Shown piece after piece: positions 1 to 8,446 of a DNA stretch of 64,000 nucleotides. Position 1 is the stretch's first letter; every line of letters starts with the position of its first letter. This stretch comes from an uncultured Muribaculaceae bacterium. Its GTDB lineage: Bacteria > Bacteroidota > Bacteroidia > Bacteroidales > Muribaculaceae. The notes under the pieces were generated by a model, which saw nothing but the letters and a program-made list of their open reading frames with translations, was not told the DNA's origin and searched no databases. Both the position numbers and the translations under genes were made by a program. The stretch is taken from the NCBI GenBank assembly GCA_910586595.1, contig CAJUJB010000003.1:1-64000 (forward strand). The letters are read 5' to 3'.

Positions 1-165
1 ACCTTTGCGCTAATGCAATCGTAAAGGAGACCCGACAAGAAAATCCGAACGCCCAATATGACGTTTTATTGACGTGGTATGTTGGCGTAAGCCACTTCCT
101 TGAAGGCGTATGAGCGACCGTTGGATAGGGTGAGGGTGCCGTCTGGGGCAAGGTCGGTGATGTGG
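1..165. repeat. Direct repeat copy A: birA tail plus its downstream flank
   Basis: This stretch matches 426-600 almost base for base at first, with scattered substitutions and a short indel near 80-87. The shared part covers the downstream flank of birA and the last ~30 codons of the gene. Because the match starts at base 1, the duplication may extend to the left of the window. The match stops abruptly near 165, where copy B continues into the rest of birA. Confidence 0.85.
66..165 (-). pseudogene. Fragment of the birA 3' end
   Basis: Read on the minus strand, this encodes a near copy of the BirA C-terminus (motifs [14 protein letters not shown] and KEVAY), but it diverges in the last residues, running on to a different stop codon at 66-68. 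Nothing upstream of about base 165 resembles the rest of the biotin ligase, so it is a broken fragment with no start of its own. It is the coding part of repeat copy A. The likely origin is a short duplication by slippage or recombination, perhaps linked to the hairpins at 206-395. It is not expected to make a functional protein. Confidence 0.75.
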
Positions 166-174
166 CCCCAGCGA

Positions 175-193
175 GACGTCCGGCCAGGACGTC
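175..193. repeat. Short hairpin with 7-bp GACGTCC arms
   Basis: GACGTCC at 175-181 and GGACGTC at 187-193 are perfect inverted copies around a 5-base loop. It lies just past the breakpoint of the birA fragment. The core GACGTC recurs at about 262 and 274. Confidence 0.5.
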
Positions 194-205
194 AATCTTA
201 AGTAA

Positions 206-241
206 CCGGGTACGCCGAAGCTTCAGCGAAGGCGTGCCCGG
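206..241. repeat. REP-like hairpin 1
   Basis: CCGGGTACGCC (206-216) and GGCGTGCCCGG (231-241) form an 11-bp stem with one G-T wobble around a 14-base loop. A second element with the same stem pattern lies at 359-395 but has a different loop. No T tract follows, so it looks more like a REP-type palindromic repeat than a terminator. Confidence 0.6.
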
Positions 242-358
242 GTTTGGTGTCAGAAATAAAAAGACGTCTGAAAGACGTCGATTGGGCGTACATGGTTGAT
301 GGATAGCCGGTTTGCCCAATCTGCGTCCTGTCGGACGCGTGCTCGCTGGCGCCGTTTA

Positions 359-395
359 CCGGGCACACCTCCGCCTGCGGCTACGGTGTACCCGG
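359..395. repeat. REP-like hairpin 2
   Basis: CCGGGCACACC (359-369) and GGTGTACCCGG (385-395) form an 11-bp stem with a wobble around a 15-base loop. Stem sequence and size match the element at 206-241 with compensating changes, so the stem appears conserved while the loop is not. Confidence 0.6.
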
Positions 396-425
396 CTACT
401 GAAGATCGGCGTTCTACCGAACGCC

Positions 426-600
426 ACCTTTGCGCTAATGCAATCGTACAGCAGACCCGACAAGAAAATTCGCGCCCAATATGGCGTTTTATTGACGTGG
501 TGTCGGATCTATCGGATGACGTAAGCCACTTCCTTGAAGGCATATGAGCGACCGTTGGATAGGGTGAGGGTGCCGTCGGGGTCAACGTCGGTGATGTGGG
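426..600. repeat. Direct repeat copy B: end of intact birA and downstream flank
   Basis: This is the partner of repeat copy A at 1-165. It starts in the downstream flank and runs into the last codons of the complete birA gene, so it is probably the parental copy. The first shared block is about 24 bases with only minor changes. Confidence 0.85.
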
Positions 601-1240
601 CCGAGAATGAGCCGTTGGCGTCGGTGAATGTGTGCGAGCCGTCGGTCCACATAAGGCGTGAGAAATATTTCGATTTAAGGGCCTGGAGGTCGGGATTTGC
701 CTCGTATGCTGCCCAATACGACAGGATGCGGCTGCCTACGGCCGCGAGGAGTTGGTCGAGGTCGGTGGTGGCCCCTCCGTTGTGGAGGATGATGGATGTG
801 GGGTTGGGTGCGTCGGAGAGGAAGACACGCTGGTTGACATTGATCCCTATTCCAGCTATGGCACGCTCGATCAGGCGTCCTGCAAGCTTGTTCTCGATCA
901 GGATGCCGCATATCTTCTCAAGGCCGACGTAGATGTCGTTGGGCCACTTTACTGTGGTATGCAGTCCGGCGGGGAGTGCCTGGTCGATGGCATCGGCGAT
1001 GGCGAGCGATACGACCATCGACAGCTCGAACTGGCGGGGAGCCGGCAGGCCTTCCGGCCTCAGCAGGAGCGAGAAGGTGAGATTTTTACCCGGCTCGGCC
1101 TCCCAGGAGTTGCCGCGCTGGCCGCGGCCGGCCGTCTGCTCGCGTGTGGCGATAATGGTGCCGTGTGGAGCGTCGGGCCGGGCGGCTAAAATGGCGTTGG
1201 TCGAGGTACAGCTGTCGAGGATTTCGATAGCCGGTGTCAT
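509..1240 (-). CDS. birA: Biotin--[acetyl-CoA-carboxylase] ligase
   Basis: Activates biotin with ATP and attaches it to the carrier lysine of biotin-dependent carboxylases in the cytoplasm. The 243-residue product shows the ligase signature TAGRGQRG (about 36-43) and KWPND (98-102), which bind biotinyl-AMP. There is no N-terminal DNA-binding domain, so this is the short, non-regulatory form. I chose the ATG at 1240, which overlaps the tsaE stop as ATGA; the longer frame upstream is Arg/His-rich shadow sequence over tsaE. It is the last gene of porX-tsaE-birA. Its final codons were duplicated at 66-165. Identity is secure; lack of a repressor role is inferred from domain content. Confidence 0.93.
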   Translation of the reverse strand: MTPAIEILDSCTSTNAILAARPDAPHGTIIATREQTAGRGQRGNSWEAEPGKNLTFSLLLRPEGLPAPRQFELSMVVSLAIADAIDQALPAGLHTTVKWPNDIYVGLEKICGILIENKLAGRLIERAIAGIGINVNQRVFLSDAPNPTSIILHNGGATTDLDQLLAAVGSRILSYWAAYEANPDLQALKSKYFSRLMWTDGSHTFTDANGSFSAHITDVDPDGTLTLSNGRSYAFKEVAYVIR

Positions 1241-1662
1241 TCCGAGATTTCGAGTGTGCGTGAATCGTCGTCGTTGACGCGTATGCGCACCGATACGGTG
1301 TCGGATGGGAGAACCGGAGTGATGCGCTCGGGCCACTCGATGAGGCATACGGCGCCGCTGTCGAAGTAGTCTTCGATGCCCAGCTCGAGTGCTTCGTCGA
1401 GGTCTTCGATGCGGTAGAAGTCGAAGTGGTAGATGAGCTCGGCGGTTGTGTCGGAGCGGTATTCGTTGATGAGGGCGAATGTGGGCGATGCGGTGTCGTC
1501 GGTGTCGACACCGAGTGCGCGGCACAACTCATTGATGAATGTGGTCTTGCCAGCGCCCATGTCGCCGTAGAAGGCAAATACGGTGTTGTCGCCCATGAGG
1601 CCTGCAAACTCGTGTGCGGCTGCTGGGAGGGCTTCAAGGTTGGGTATTGTTATAGTCTTCAT
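1237..1662 (-). CDS. tsaE: tRNA threonylcarbamoyladenosine biosynthesis ATPase TsaE
   Basis: TsaE is the ATPase partner of TsaB/TsaD in making the t6A modification at position 37 of ANN-decoding tRNAs. The 141-residue protein has the P-loop GDMGAGKTT (33-41), the family segment [10 protein letters not shown] and the YHFDFYR block, all typical of this family, and the length is normal. It overlaps porX by ATGA upstream and birA by ATGA downstream, so the three genes are probably translated in a coupled way. No other t6A genes are in the window. Confidence 0.93.
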   Translation of the reverse strand: MKTITIPNLEALPAAAHEFAGLMGDNTVFAFYGDMGAGKTTFINELCRALGVDTDDTASPTFALINEYRSDTTAELIYHFDFYRIEDLDEALELGIEDYFDSGAVCLIEWPERITPVLPSDTVSVRIRVNDDDSRTLEISE

Positions 1663-3209
1663 TTTGGAGTAAGTGTGATGAGGGGCACGAGCATCTCTTC
1701 CATGGAGATTCCTCCATGCTGGAAGGTGCCGGTGTAATATTGAACGTAGTAATTATAGTTGTTGGGGTAGGCGAAGAAGTCTTCGCGGGCTGCGAAGATA
1801 TAGCTCGTCGACACATTGGGCGAGGGCAGACCGAAGCGGGCAGGATTTTTCACCTCGAAAACCTGCTTGGCGTTGTAGGCCAGATTTTTTCCGAGCTTGT
1901 AGCGGAGGTTGGTGTTGGTGTTCTTGTCGCCAACGACTTTCACCGGGTTTTCGACCCTGATGGTGCCGTGGTCGGTGGTGAGCACTATGCGGTGGCCTTT
2001 CTCGGCTATGCGCCTGAAGATTTCAAGCGCCGATGAGTGGCGGAACCACGACTCGGTAAGCGAGCGGTAGGCGGCGTTGGTGGAGGCGAGCTCGCGGATC
2101 ATCTTCGACTCTGTGCGCGCATGCGAGAGCATGTCGATGAAGTTGAAGATAATTACGTTGAGGTCGTTTTTCTCCAGCTGGTTGAATTCGCGCAGCAGGC
2201 GTTCGCCGGCGGCGTTGTCGTTGATCTTGTTGTATGAGAACCGGCACTGGCGGCGATACCGCTCGAACTGGGTGGCAATCAGCGGCGACTCGTTGATGTT
2301 CTTCCCTTCCTCGGAGTCTTCGTCAACCCACAGCTCCGGAAACATCTTTTCGATCTGTGCAGGCATGAGCCCCGAGAAAATGGCATTGCGGGCATACTGC
2401 GTGGCTGTGGGGAGGATGGTGGTGTAGAGGCTCTCGTCGAAGTTGAAGTAGTCGGCCAAGAGGGGCTTCACCGTGCGCCATTGGTCGAGGCGGAAGTTAT
2501 CGATGAGGATAAAGAATACCTTTTCGCCGGCGTCTAGCAGAGGGAATACCTTGCGTGGAAATATGCGCGGGCTCATCAGTGGCCGGTCGGCGCAGTCTTC
2601 GTCGAGCCAGTCTTCGTAGCGGCGGCGCACCCACTTGTAGAACTCCGAGTTGGCTTCTTTCATCTGGGTTGCCAGCAGTTCGCCCATATTTGTGTCGGCC
2701 TGGGCCAGCTCCATCTCGCGGAATACAAGACGCCCGTAGAGGTCGTACCATGCCTCTATGCTGTCGGCCGAATTGATGAGTGATCCCAGCTGGCCGAATT
2801 CCTGCCGGTAGTCGCCCGACACTTTTTCGGATACGAGACGGTCGGAGTGCAGGTGTTTCTTGATTGCGATGAGTATCTGGTTGGGGTTGACGGGCTTGAT
2901 GAGATAGTCGGCGATTTTGCTGCCTACGGCCTGGTCCATGATGTTCTCCTCCTCGCTCTTGGTGATCATGATCACAGGAGTCTGCGGCTGTTGCTGCTTG
3001 ATGAGGGCGAGTGTCTCAAGGCCGGTGAGGCCGGGCATGTTCTCGTCGAGTATTATGAGGTCGAAGGGGCTCGACATGGCCATGTCGAGGGCGTCGCGGC
3101 CGTTGTTGGCCGTCACAACCTCATAGCCTTTGTTCTTGAGGAAAAGGAGGTGGGGCTTGAGGAGATCTATCTCGTCGTCGGCCCACAAAATTCGCTGCTG
3201 GGTACTCAT
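1659..3209 (-). CDS. porX: PorX: response regulator with PglZ/alkaline-phosphatase-like output domain
   Basis: PorX is a cytoplasmic response regulator that controls type IX secretion and gliding genes in Bacteroidota. The 516-residue product starts with a receiver domain (about 1-120): acidic pocket at residues 11-12, phospho-acceptor Asp55 within ILDENMPG, and a conserved Lys near 105 in the LIKP motif. From about residue 160 follows a PglZ-type phosphodiesterase/phosphatase domain with metal-site segments [10 protein letters not shown] and TTDHGTIR. The family is known to act through this domain rather than through a classical DNA-binding output. It heads an operon with tsaE and birA. A TAAATTTG box lies only 4 bases upstream of the ATG (3214-3221), raising the possibility of a nearly leaderless transcript. 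Confidence 0.92.
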   Translation of the reverse strand: MSTQQRILWADDEIDLLKPHLLFLKNKGYEVVTANNGRDALDMAMSSPFDLIILDENMPGLTGLETLALIKQQQPQTPVIMITKSEEENIMDQAVGSKIADYLIKPVNPNQILIAIKKHLHSDRLVSEKVSGDYRQEFGQLGSLINSADSIEAWYDLYGRLVFREMELAQADTNMGELLATQMKEANSEFYKWVRRRYEDWLDEDCADRPLMSPRIFPRKVFPLLDAGEKVFFILIDNFRLDQWRTVKPLLADYFNFDESLYTTILPTATQYARNAIFSGLMPAQIEKMFPELWVDEDSEEGKNINESPLIATQFERYRRQCRFSYNKINDNAAGERLLREFNQLEKNDLNVIIFNFIDMLSHARTESKMIRELASTNAAYRSLTESWFRHSSALEIFRRIAEKGHRIVLTTDHGTIRVENPVKVVGDKNTNTNLRYKLGKNLAYNAKQVFEVKNPARFGLPSPNVSTSYIFAAREDFFAYPNNYNYYVQYYTGTFQHGGISMEEMLVPLITLTPK

Positions 3210-3292
3210 GTTGCAAATTTACGGCAAAAAGAGCCGTGAGCCTAATTTTAGGCCAATAATTTTATTCAATAAAGGTGAAAAAGATTGACGGC

Positions 3293-3529
3293 TCACCCTT
3301 GTGACCCATGGCGCCCCGATGCGGTTGAAAATGAAAACGGGGCTGTCTCACGACGCCCCGCATCTAATACACAATTATCTATAAAACAACTATTTAATGT
3401 CCATGATGTCTCAAAATTAAAAACACCATCCCTCGCCATAAGGCGATGAGGTGGTGACACAAAGTATATGTTGCCGTTGATGGAGAGTCCGGGCGCAGTG
3501 GCCTGGAGGCGATACTTAACTTTGGTCAC
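3293..3529 (-). CDS. Doubtful small protein, GTG start
   Basis: A 78-codon frame with a GTG start begins shortly after the convincing promoter at 3541-3571. The first ~35 residues look protein-like (KVKYRLQATAPGLSING), while the C-terminal half is biased and unconvincing. I do not recognise the product and see no signal peptide or membrane segment. It could be a real short gene, the decayed N-terminus of a gene, or a noncoding transcript. The promoter is better supported than the coding call. Confidence 0.25.
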   Translation of the reverse strand: MTKVKYRLQATAPGLSINGNIYFVSPPHRLMARDGVFNFETSWTLNSCFIDNCVLDAGRRETAPFSFSTASGRHGSQG

Positions 3530-3540
3530 GTTTGGTACCG

Positions 3541-3571
3541 CAAAATTACAAAACCTCTCTGAGCTGACAAA
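3541..3571 (-). promoter_or_regulatory. Bacteroidota-type promoter
   Basis: On the minus strand the sequence reads TTTG, 19 bases, then TAATTTTG, a full match to the Bacteroidota sigma-factor consensus. Transcription would start around 3533-3536, just before the GTG at 3529. Confidence 0.6.
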
Positions 3572-3688
3572 ATCACATTTAGTTAAAATGAATTAAATTC
3601 AGAAAATTTATGTAAAACAATTGTCTCCTCTCAGTCATCACCCCGCCTAAGCTTGTTTATATATCAATATATCATCACGCGGCATCCT

Positions 3689-5065
3689 ATGGAAACACCT
3701 CTTGACCATCACGTATCACCGGCCACACACACTGTGGCCAACTGGCTTCTCGGGTTTATCGATAATGTGCTCAGCCACCTCGGTCTCGACCGCTATAGCA
3801 AGCTTGAAGACATTGTGTATCTCGTAATTGTGATTGCGGGAGCCTTCTTTATCGGCTACCTGCTCAAGAAAATCATATATTTCTGCCTGTCGAAGCTTGT
3901 CAAGATGCGTCATGGCGATATAGGCGAAGAGCTGCTCGACTGGAAGACGCTTCAGAAATGCTGTCTCATTGTACCACCCATAGTGGTGATGGCCATGGCG
4001 CCGTTTGCCTTCGAGGCCAGCCACCGTACGCTTGTCATCATCGAGCGCATAGCTGGAGTCTATGCGCTGATAACCCTCGGCATAGGCCTGGCGGCGGTTT
4101 TCGATTTTATTTTCAACCACTATAACATACACGATAATCGCAAGCGCCTTCCCGTGAAGGGAATAGTGAATGTGGCCAAGGGCGTGATGTGGATCGTTAT
4201 AGTCATAATTGCCGTGTCGGTCGCCGTCGACCGGTCGCCCGCTATGCTGCTTACGGGCCTCGGAGCTTTTGCGGCGGCGCTAATGCTGATTTTCAAAGAC
4301 AGTATATTAGGCTTTGTGGCCGGCATACAGATGTCGCAGAACGACATGCTGCATGTAGGCGACTGGATTGTTGTGCCAGGAACCCCGGCCAACGGAAACG
4401 TACTCGACATGACCCTCACCGCTGTCAAAGTCCAGAACTGGGATAATACTATCGTCACCGTTCCACCATATACGCTTGTGTCGACCTCCTTCCAGAATTA
4501 CCGGGGTATGTATCAGGCCGGTTGCCGTCGCATAGTAAAGACCCTGACCATGGATCTCACCACGGTCTATGCCGTCGATGATGCCCAGGTCGATGCCATT
4601 GTGCAGCGTTACCCGGTGCTGAAATCTTTTGTCGATGGCCTGCGAGCCTCCAAGCATACCGAGCAAGACGACGGAGGCCTTACGCCAATCAATGGCACAA
4701 TCGACACCAATCTCGGTCTATTCCGTGCCTATGCCTGCCTCTATATCTTTAATAATCCTATGATCAATAACACCCAGCAGATCATAGTGCGCCTTATGGA
4801 TGCCACCCCCTACGGCCTGCCTATGGAGATATACTGCTTTACAGCCACCACCGACTGGGATAAGTACGAGGCCATACAGAGCGCTATACTTGAGCACCTT
4901 GCCACGGCCTGCGTCGACTTCGGGCTCGCAATCTACTCAAGTTCTACCCTCACCGTGAGCCAGGAGAATAACACCGGAGCCGTGCCATACGATGCCGGGT
5001 CGGCTGCTTTGCCGGAGATTCACAATACCACGCCTCCTGCCTCACCCTCTAAGCCGTCGGCTTAA
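3689..5065 (+). CDS. MscS-family mechanosensitive ion channel (YbdG-like)
   Basis: Inner-membrane channel expected to open under membrane tension and relieve osmotic pressure. The 458-residue product has about five hydrophobic segments before the MscS core; the pore-lining segment is followed by the family block FKDSILGFVAGI and a beta domain (GDWIVVPG, then the VKVQNWDNT and VPPYTL stretch). The long C-terminal extension and the WDNT motif resemble the YbdG/MscM branch. I start at the ATG at 3689; the frame is open back to a TTG at 3653, which would add 12 residues of poor quality. It stands alone, divergent from porX and convergent with the lipoprotein pair. Confidence 0.85.
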   Translation: METPLDHHVSPATHTVANWLLGFIDNVLSHLGLDRYSKLEDIVYLVIVIAGAFFIGYLLKKIIYFCLSKLVKMRHGDIGEELLDWKTLQKCCLIVPPIVVMAMAPFAFEASHRTLVIIERIAGVYALITLGIGLAAVFDFIFNHYNIHDNRKRLPVKGIVNVAKGVMWIVIVIIAVSVAVDRSPAMLLTGLGAFAAALMLIFKDSILGFVAGIQMSQNDMLHVGDWIVVPGTPANGNVLDMTLTAVKVQNWDNTIVTVPPYTLVSTSFQNYRGMYQAGCRRIVKTLTMDLTTVYAVDDAQVDAIVQRYPVLKSFVDGLRASKHTEQDDGGLTPINGTIDTNLGLFRAYACLYIFNNPMINNTQQIIVRLMDATPYGLPMEIYCFTATTDWDKYEAIQSAILEHLATACVDFGLAIYSSSTLTVSQENNTGAVPYDAGSAALPEIHNTTPPASPSKPSA

Positions 5066-5111
5066 TATATGCTCACACAGGCCTCCCCAATCGGCTTGCC
5101 TTGGCAAGCCT

Positions 5112-5486
5112 CTATTTACTTTGCTCGATTGTGACGGTGGGGTAATAATATCCACTACTGATATTTAGGGCTACTCTCCGGCGTTTGCCTGTGTGATTTG
5201 GCTCGGCATGTACATTCAGAACTGTTCCGCAGAATTGACCTGTAATTTCTATCCATTCGCCCGCCAAGACCATGCTGGAATCTGATTCCGAAAAGGAAAA
5301 GTCGCTCGGTATATCTCTCTCTTCAAAAGAAAGATACAATGCACTCTCAGTGCCGGTGATTTGTTTATCGCCACCACTGGCTGGGAAATATAGTTTGGAT
5401 GGATAACCAGCATTCCCCGGCGATGTACAACTTCCAATCGGCAAGAAACAAATACTAATGGCGGTTAGCCAGTTGAGAGGTGTCAT
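5112..5486 (-). CDS. Lipoprotein with BACON-like domain, copy 2
   Basis: A 124-residue exported lipoprotein. The N-terminus is a signal peptide ending in the lipobox LPIGSC (Cys20), so it should be anchored on the periplasmic or outer face of the envelope. The rest has the pattern of a BACON domain: EWIEITG, then AEPNHTGKRR and a closing strand TVTIEQSK. It is a close paralogue of the protein encoded just upstream at 5513-5887 (26 bases apart), sharing signal peptide, core and last residues. BACON domains usually bind glycans or mucin, or act as spacers; here the domain stands alone, so no function is assigned. Confidence 0.75.
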   Translation of the reverse strand: MTPLNWLTAISICFLPIGSCTSPGNAGYPSKLYFPASGGDKQITGTESALYLSFEERDIPSDFSFSESDSSMVLAGEWIEITGQFCGTVLNVHAEPNHTGKRRRVALNISSGYYYPTVTIEQSK

Positions 5487-5512
5487 ACTTCAGAAATGGG
5501 ATAGAGGCGTTA

Positions 5513-5887
5513 TTATTTACTTTGCTCGATTTTGACGGTGGGGAAAACAAGGCCCCCACTAATTTCTAATGTGATGCTTCGAGGTTTGCCCGTCAGGTTA
5601 GGTTCTACGTGTATATTGAGCATATTTCCATCTACCTTACCGGTAACTTCTATCCATTCCGCAGATAACATCATGCTGGAGTCTGAGTCCGAATATGAAA
5701 AGTCGCTCGGTATATCTTTCTCTTCAAAAGAGAGCCTATAAAACCTGCCAGTGCCATTTATTTGCTTCTCATCACCGCTTGCGGGAAAGCTTACCTTTGA
5801 AGGAAAATCGGCATTTCCTGTAGGCATACAACTGCCAATCGGCAAGAAACAGATACTAATGGCGGTTAGCCAGTTGATAGGTGTCAT
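5513..5887 (-). CDS. Lipoprotein with BACON-like domain, copy 1
   Basis: A 124-residue lipoprotein of the same length as its neighbour at 5112-5486. The signal peptide and lipobox LPIGSC are identical in the two, and the C-terminal IEQSK is shared; the middle (KINGTG/ITGTES region and residues around 60-110) has diverged. The upstream DNA just before both start codons is also alike (CAGAAATGGGATAG near 5493 and 5890), so the duplication unit included some 5' flank. Two tandem paralogues of this size suggest a recent duplication with divergence of the exposed surface. Confidence 0.75.
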   Translation of the reverse strand: MTPINWLTAISICFLPIGSCMPTGNADFPSKVSFPASGDEKQINGTGRFYRLSFEEKDIPSDFSYSDSDSSMMLSAEWIEVTGKVDGNMLNIHVEPNLTGKPRSITLEISGGLVFPTVKIEQSK

Positions 5888-6044
5888 AGTTCAGAAATGG
5901 GATAGGAGGATTGGGTTGAAAGTTAGAAAGGCAAGAATATGCTGAGGCTCTTCGATATTTTATTTAAAAAAGAGGCGATCAGCTTCAGTGCAAAATTACA
6001 TAAATACGGTAAAATATACCTCTATTTTAAGGTGATTTTATATG

Positions 6045-6408
6045 TTAAATTTCGAGATAGCCAATGAATGTTTGATTTTGGTCGGTGAGGCAGGTGATTG
6101 TGTAACATCCGGGTTCTGTGCCTATTTCCATATAAGGATAATCGGGCGTGATTGTCTCGACATAGGTGTCGCCGGTCTCGTCATTTTCTACAGTTACTAA
6201 CATGTAGAGGTCTTCGACCGTGAAGGTGAGGACACCATCTTGATAATAACAAGTGCGTTCTACCATTGATGGTGCACGATGATACTTCCCGGTTTTTTTT
6301 CTTTTCAAGTTTAATCGGGGTGACAATTGGTTTAGGCAGGCTATCCTCGGCCATAGCTCCGAGAATACCGAATGGAATCAGGAGCAGAATTAGTAAGAAT
6401 TTTTTCAT
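6045..6408 (-). pseudogene. DUF3244-like exported protein, frame broken at an A8 run
   Basis: Two overlapping frames together make one gene. Codons from 6408 give a signal peptide (MKKFLLILLLIPFGILG) and mature start; codons ending at 6045 give the body, with the typical strands DGVLTFTVED, VTVENDETGD and a closing TFIGYLEI that resemble DUF3244 small beta proteins of Bacteroidales. The frames join exactly at eight A's on the coding strand (6293-6300): removing one A gives a continuous 120-residue protein. The break may be a true mutation, a phase-variable tract or a sequencing error; the sequence alone cannot say. Function of the family is unknown to me. Confidence 0.65.
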
Positions 6409-6637
6409 GTTGGATTGTAAATGATTTCGGTGGCAAAGTTACAATCCAACGATAATTTTTATCGAATTTTAAGCCAAAAACAATCTTACACACTTCTTGT
6501 GTAACATATTGTTGGCCATGGTTTTATGGTCTGAGGGATGGCTGAAAATCTGTCACGGTCAAAAAAAGATGGAATAAAGAGGTCGAAATTGCCATTAATT
6601 AGTGGTGGTTGCTGAGAAATTTATCGCTATGCTGAAT

Positions 6638-8308
6638 TTACAAGCGTTCGAGAAATTCATTTTTTCTTGTAGCTGAAGAAGACATGATTTTGGCCTTCAA
6701 CCGTGATTTGCGGGTGTAGATAAGTTCGATTTTTTCTCCGAGGAATAAAGAAATTGCCGCTGGAGAAAAACCGAGTACCCGGTAAAGAAATAGCTTAATT
6801 TCTCCTTCTTTTAAGTCGGGTATCTGGCATTCCAGATCTGTGATTAATTGATGCGTGAACTTGTTGGCGAAAGTCCGGAGCTCTGAAAGAGTGGACGCGT
6901 CGTTGCCCAAATTAGTAATCATTGTGCTTAGTTGCTCGGCAACTTTCCGCTGCATTGACTTGTGACCCTGATATTGGTAATAATCTTTGCATAATCTGTC
7001 AATCTGTGAGAATCGCATTTCGAATAAATCTCTGACATCAGCCTGCATGACACTATTCGATGCAGTAATTGTGTTGAGAGATGTGCTTAATTCCTGCGCG
7101 CGGATAATCCACTCTCGTTCTCTATCGTGTGAGTGGTTTATCACCATTCTTATTATTACTATGGCTGATACAATTATTATGAGACAAATTATGCATATAA
7201 GATACTTGATTGTATGGGCTGCGGTAAGGCTTATCTGTAATTCTTCGTTTTCAGTATCGGCAGCCTTTTTAATCGACTGCGCAACACTCTGTCGTTTCCA
7301 TAGTAGATAAGCTTCTTCGTATAGTTTAAAATCAGTCAGCAAGGTATTATACGCCTTCTCGTAATTGCCATTTGCGGCATATACCCATCCTGGGATGAAA
7401 TCGATATCCGGATATGCGCCTTTAAGTTCTGCCTGTAATAAGGATGCGGCAATTGTATCACCCACAGAATAATAACACGCAAGCAGGTTTTCAAAAACGT
7501 TCTCCTCCAATTCTATTCCATAGGCTTCTAAAAGTTTTTGATATATTTCGATGGCTTCTGTATGCCGTTGTAGCCCCACTAAACTATGGCCCTCAACTTC
7601 GAGCGCTATAGAATATGTAGGAACGGAAGGGTCGAGCAAGGGAATAGCTTCCTCACATAGTTCTATACATTTAAGGTAATTTTGTGAGTTGTTGTGTGCT
7701 TGGGCAAGAAATACAGTCGCATCAATAATATGTATGGAGTCTCCATATGCTTCGAATGCCTCTCTCGATTTTTCAGCGTAAGCAATCTGCTCTACTCCGC
7801 TATATACCATAGAATATAAAGTGGCTATATTCCGATAAATCATTCCGAGATAGAAGTTGTCGTGTAGGGCGAGGGCTATTTTCTCGGCTTTGAGAAGGCT
7901 GATGATGGCGCCGGATGTATTGTCGGCATTTTCAAGTATAATTCCGCGCAGGAAATGGCACTCCATCAACCGGTGCTCATTTTCGGCTGAAGGATGGGCA
8001 GTATAATAGTTAAGGGCTACCATCAGCGTCGAGTCCGAGTCGTCGTCGAAATAAGCCTTATAGCGGGCCTTGGCCGTAAGGAAGGCGTGCAAAGCGCGTA
8101 GGCTTTCGCGGCGCGGAGGTTCGATGGAGGTGAGCAGAGTCAAAGAGGAGTCGGGCAGGCTATCGAGTAGAGCTTCGGCACGCTCAAGTGTCTGTATGTC
8201 TTGGCGCGGAGCACATGCCGTAGCCGCAAAGATGCATAGAATCAGCACTATAAGGATGCGGCGAGCCGCTGCGGGATGGTATGTAGATGAGGATTGTGAC
8301 TCAAACAT
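6638..8308 (-). CDS. Membrane-anchored TPR regulator
   Basis: A 556-residue protein of a type common in Bacteroidales. The N-terminus is a hydrophobic signal with a lipobox-like ATAC (Cys about 32). Residues ~40-350 form tetratricopeptide-like helical repeats, expected in the periplasm. One transmembrane helix follows (about 368-392, YLICIICLIIIVSAIVII). The cytoplasmic C-terminus has a coiled segment and a helix-turn-helix-like end (LGFSPAAISLFLGEK, then RKSRLKAK). This layout suggests signal transfer from envelope to DNA, but both ligand and target are unknown. The promoter at 8334-8365 fits this gene. It stands alone, divergent from the ferredoxin gene. Confidence 0.75.
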   Translation of the reverse strand: MFESQSSSTYHPAAARRILIVLILCIFAATACAPRQDIQTLERAEALLDSLPDSSLTLLTSIEPPRRESLRALHAFLTAKARYKAYFDDDSDSTLMVALNYYTAHPSAENEHRLMECHFLRGIILENADNTSGAIISLLKAEKIALALHDNFYLGMIYRNIATLYSMVYSGVEQIAYAEKSREAFEAYGDSIHIIDATVFLAQAHNNSQNYLKCIELCEEAIPLLDPSVPTYSIALEVEGHSLVGLQRHTEAIEIYQKLLEAYGIELEENVFENLLACYYSVGDTIAASLLQAELKGAYPDIDFIPGWVYAANGNYEKAYNTLLTDFKLYEEAYLLWKRQSVAQSIKKAADTENEELQISLTAAHTIKYLICIICLIIIVSAIVIIRMVINHSHDREREWIIRAQELSTSLNTITASNSVMQADVRDLFEMRFSQIDRLCKDYYQYQGHKSMQRKVAEQLSTMITNLGNDASTLSELRTFANKFTHQLITDLECQIPDLKEGEIKLFLYRVLGFSPAAISLFLGEKIELIYTRKSRLKAKIMSSSATRKNEFLERL

Positions 8309-8333
8309 AGGGGTCTGTCGGGAATTTGGAAGG

Positions 8334-8365
8334 CAAAAATAAGCAAAAATCGCGATTCTCTCAAA
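8334..8365 (-). promoter_or_regulatory. Promoter of the TPR regulator
   Basis: Minus strand: TTTG (8362-8365), 20 bases, TATTTTTG (8334-8341). The start codon at 8308 lies about 25 bases downstream. Confidence 0.55.
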
Positions 8366-8446
8366 TGCGCGCTAAGCCAGCGTAAAAAATCAATGTCTTT
8401 GCCGGAGCATGACATTTCTCTCTGATTATTTTCGTAATTTTGCGGT

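Larger units (their letters stand above)
3210..3688. other. Long intergenic region between porX and the MscS gene
   Basis: About 480 bases between two divergent genes. It holds a good minus-strand promoter (3541-3571), a doubtful 78-codon minus-strand frame that follows it, and a 6-bp GC stem (CGGGGC 3338-3343, GCCCCG 3355-3360). I see no tRNA or recognisable insertion sequence. Confidence 0.6.

Noticed and set aside
15..195. A second complete biotin ligase to the left
   Set aside because: Only the last ~30 codons match; no upstream part of the gene is present in the window.
250..585. Frames in both directions across the repeat region
   Set aside because: They run through hairpins and the birA duplication, are rich in Arg and Pro, and have no start signals.
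3293..3529. Insertion sequence end at the CGGGGC/GCCCCG stem
   Set aside because: No transposase and no matching second end were seen.
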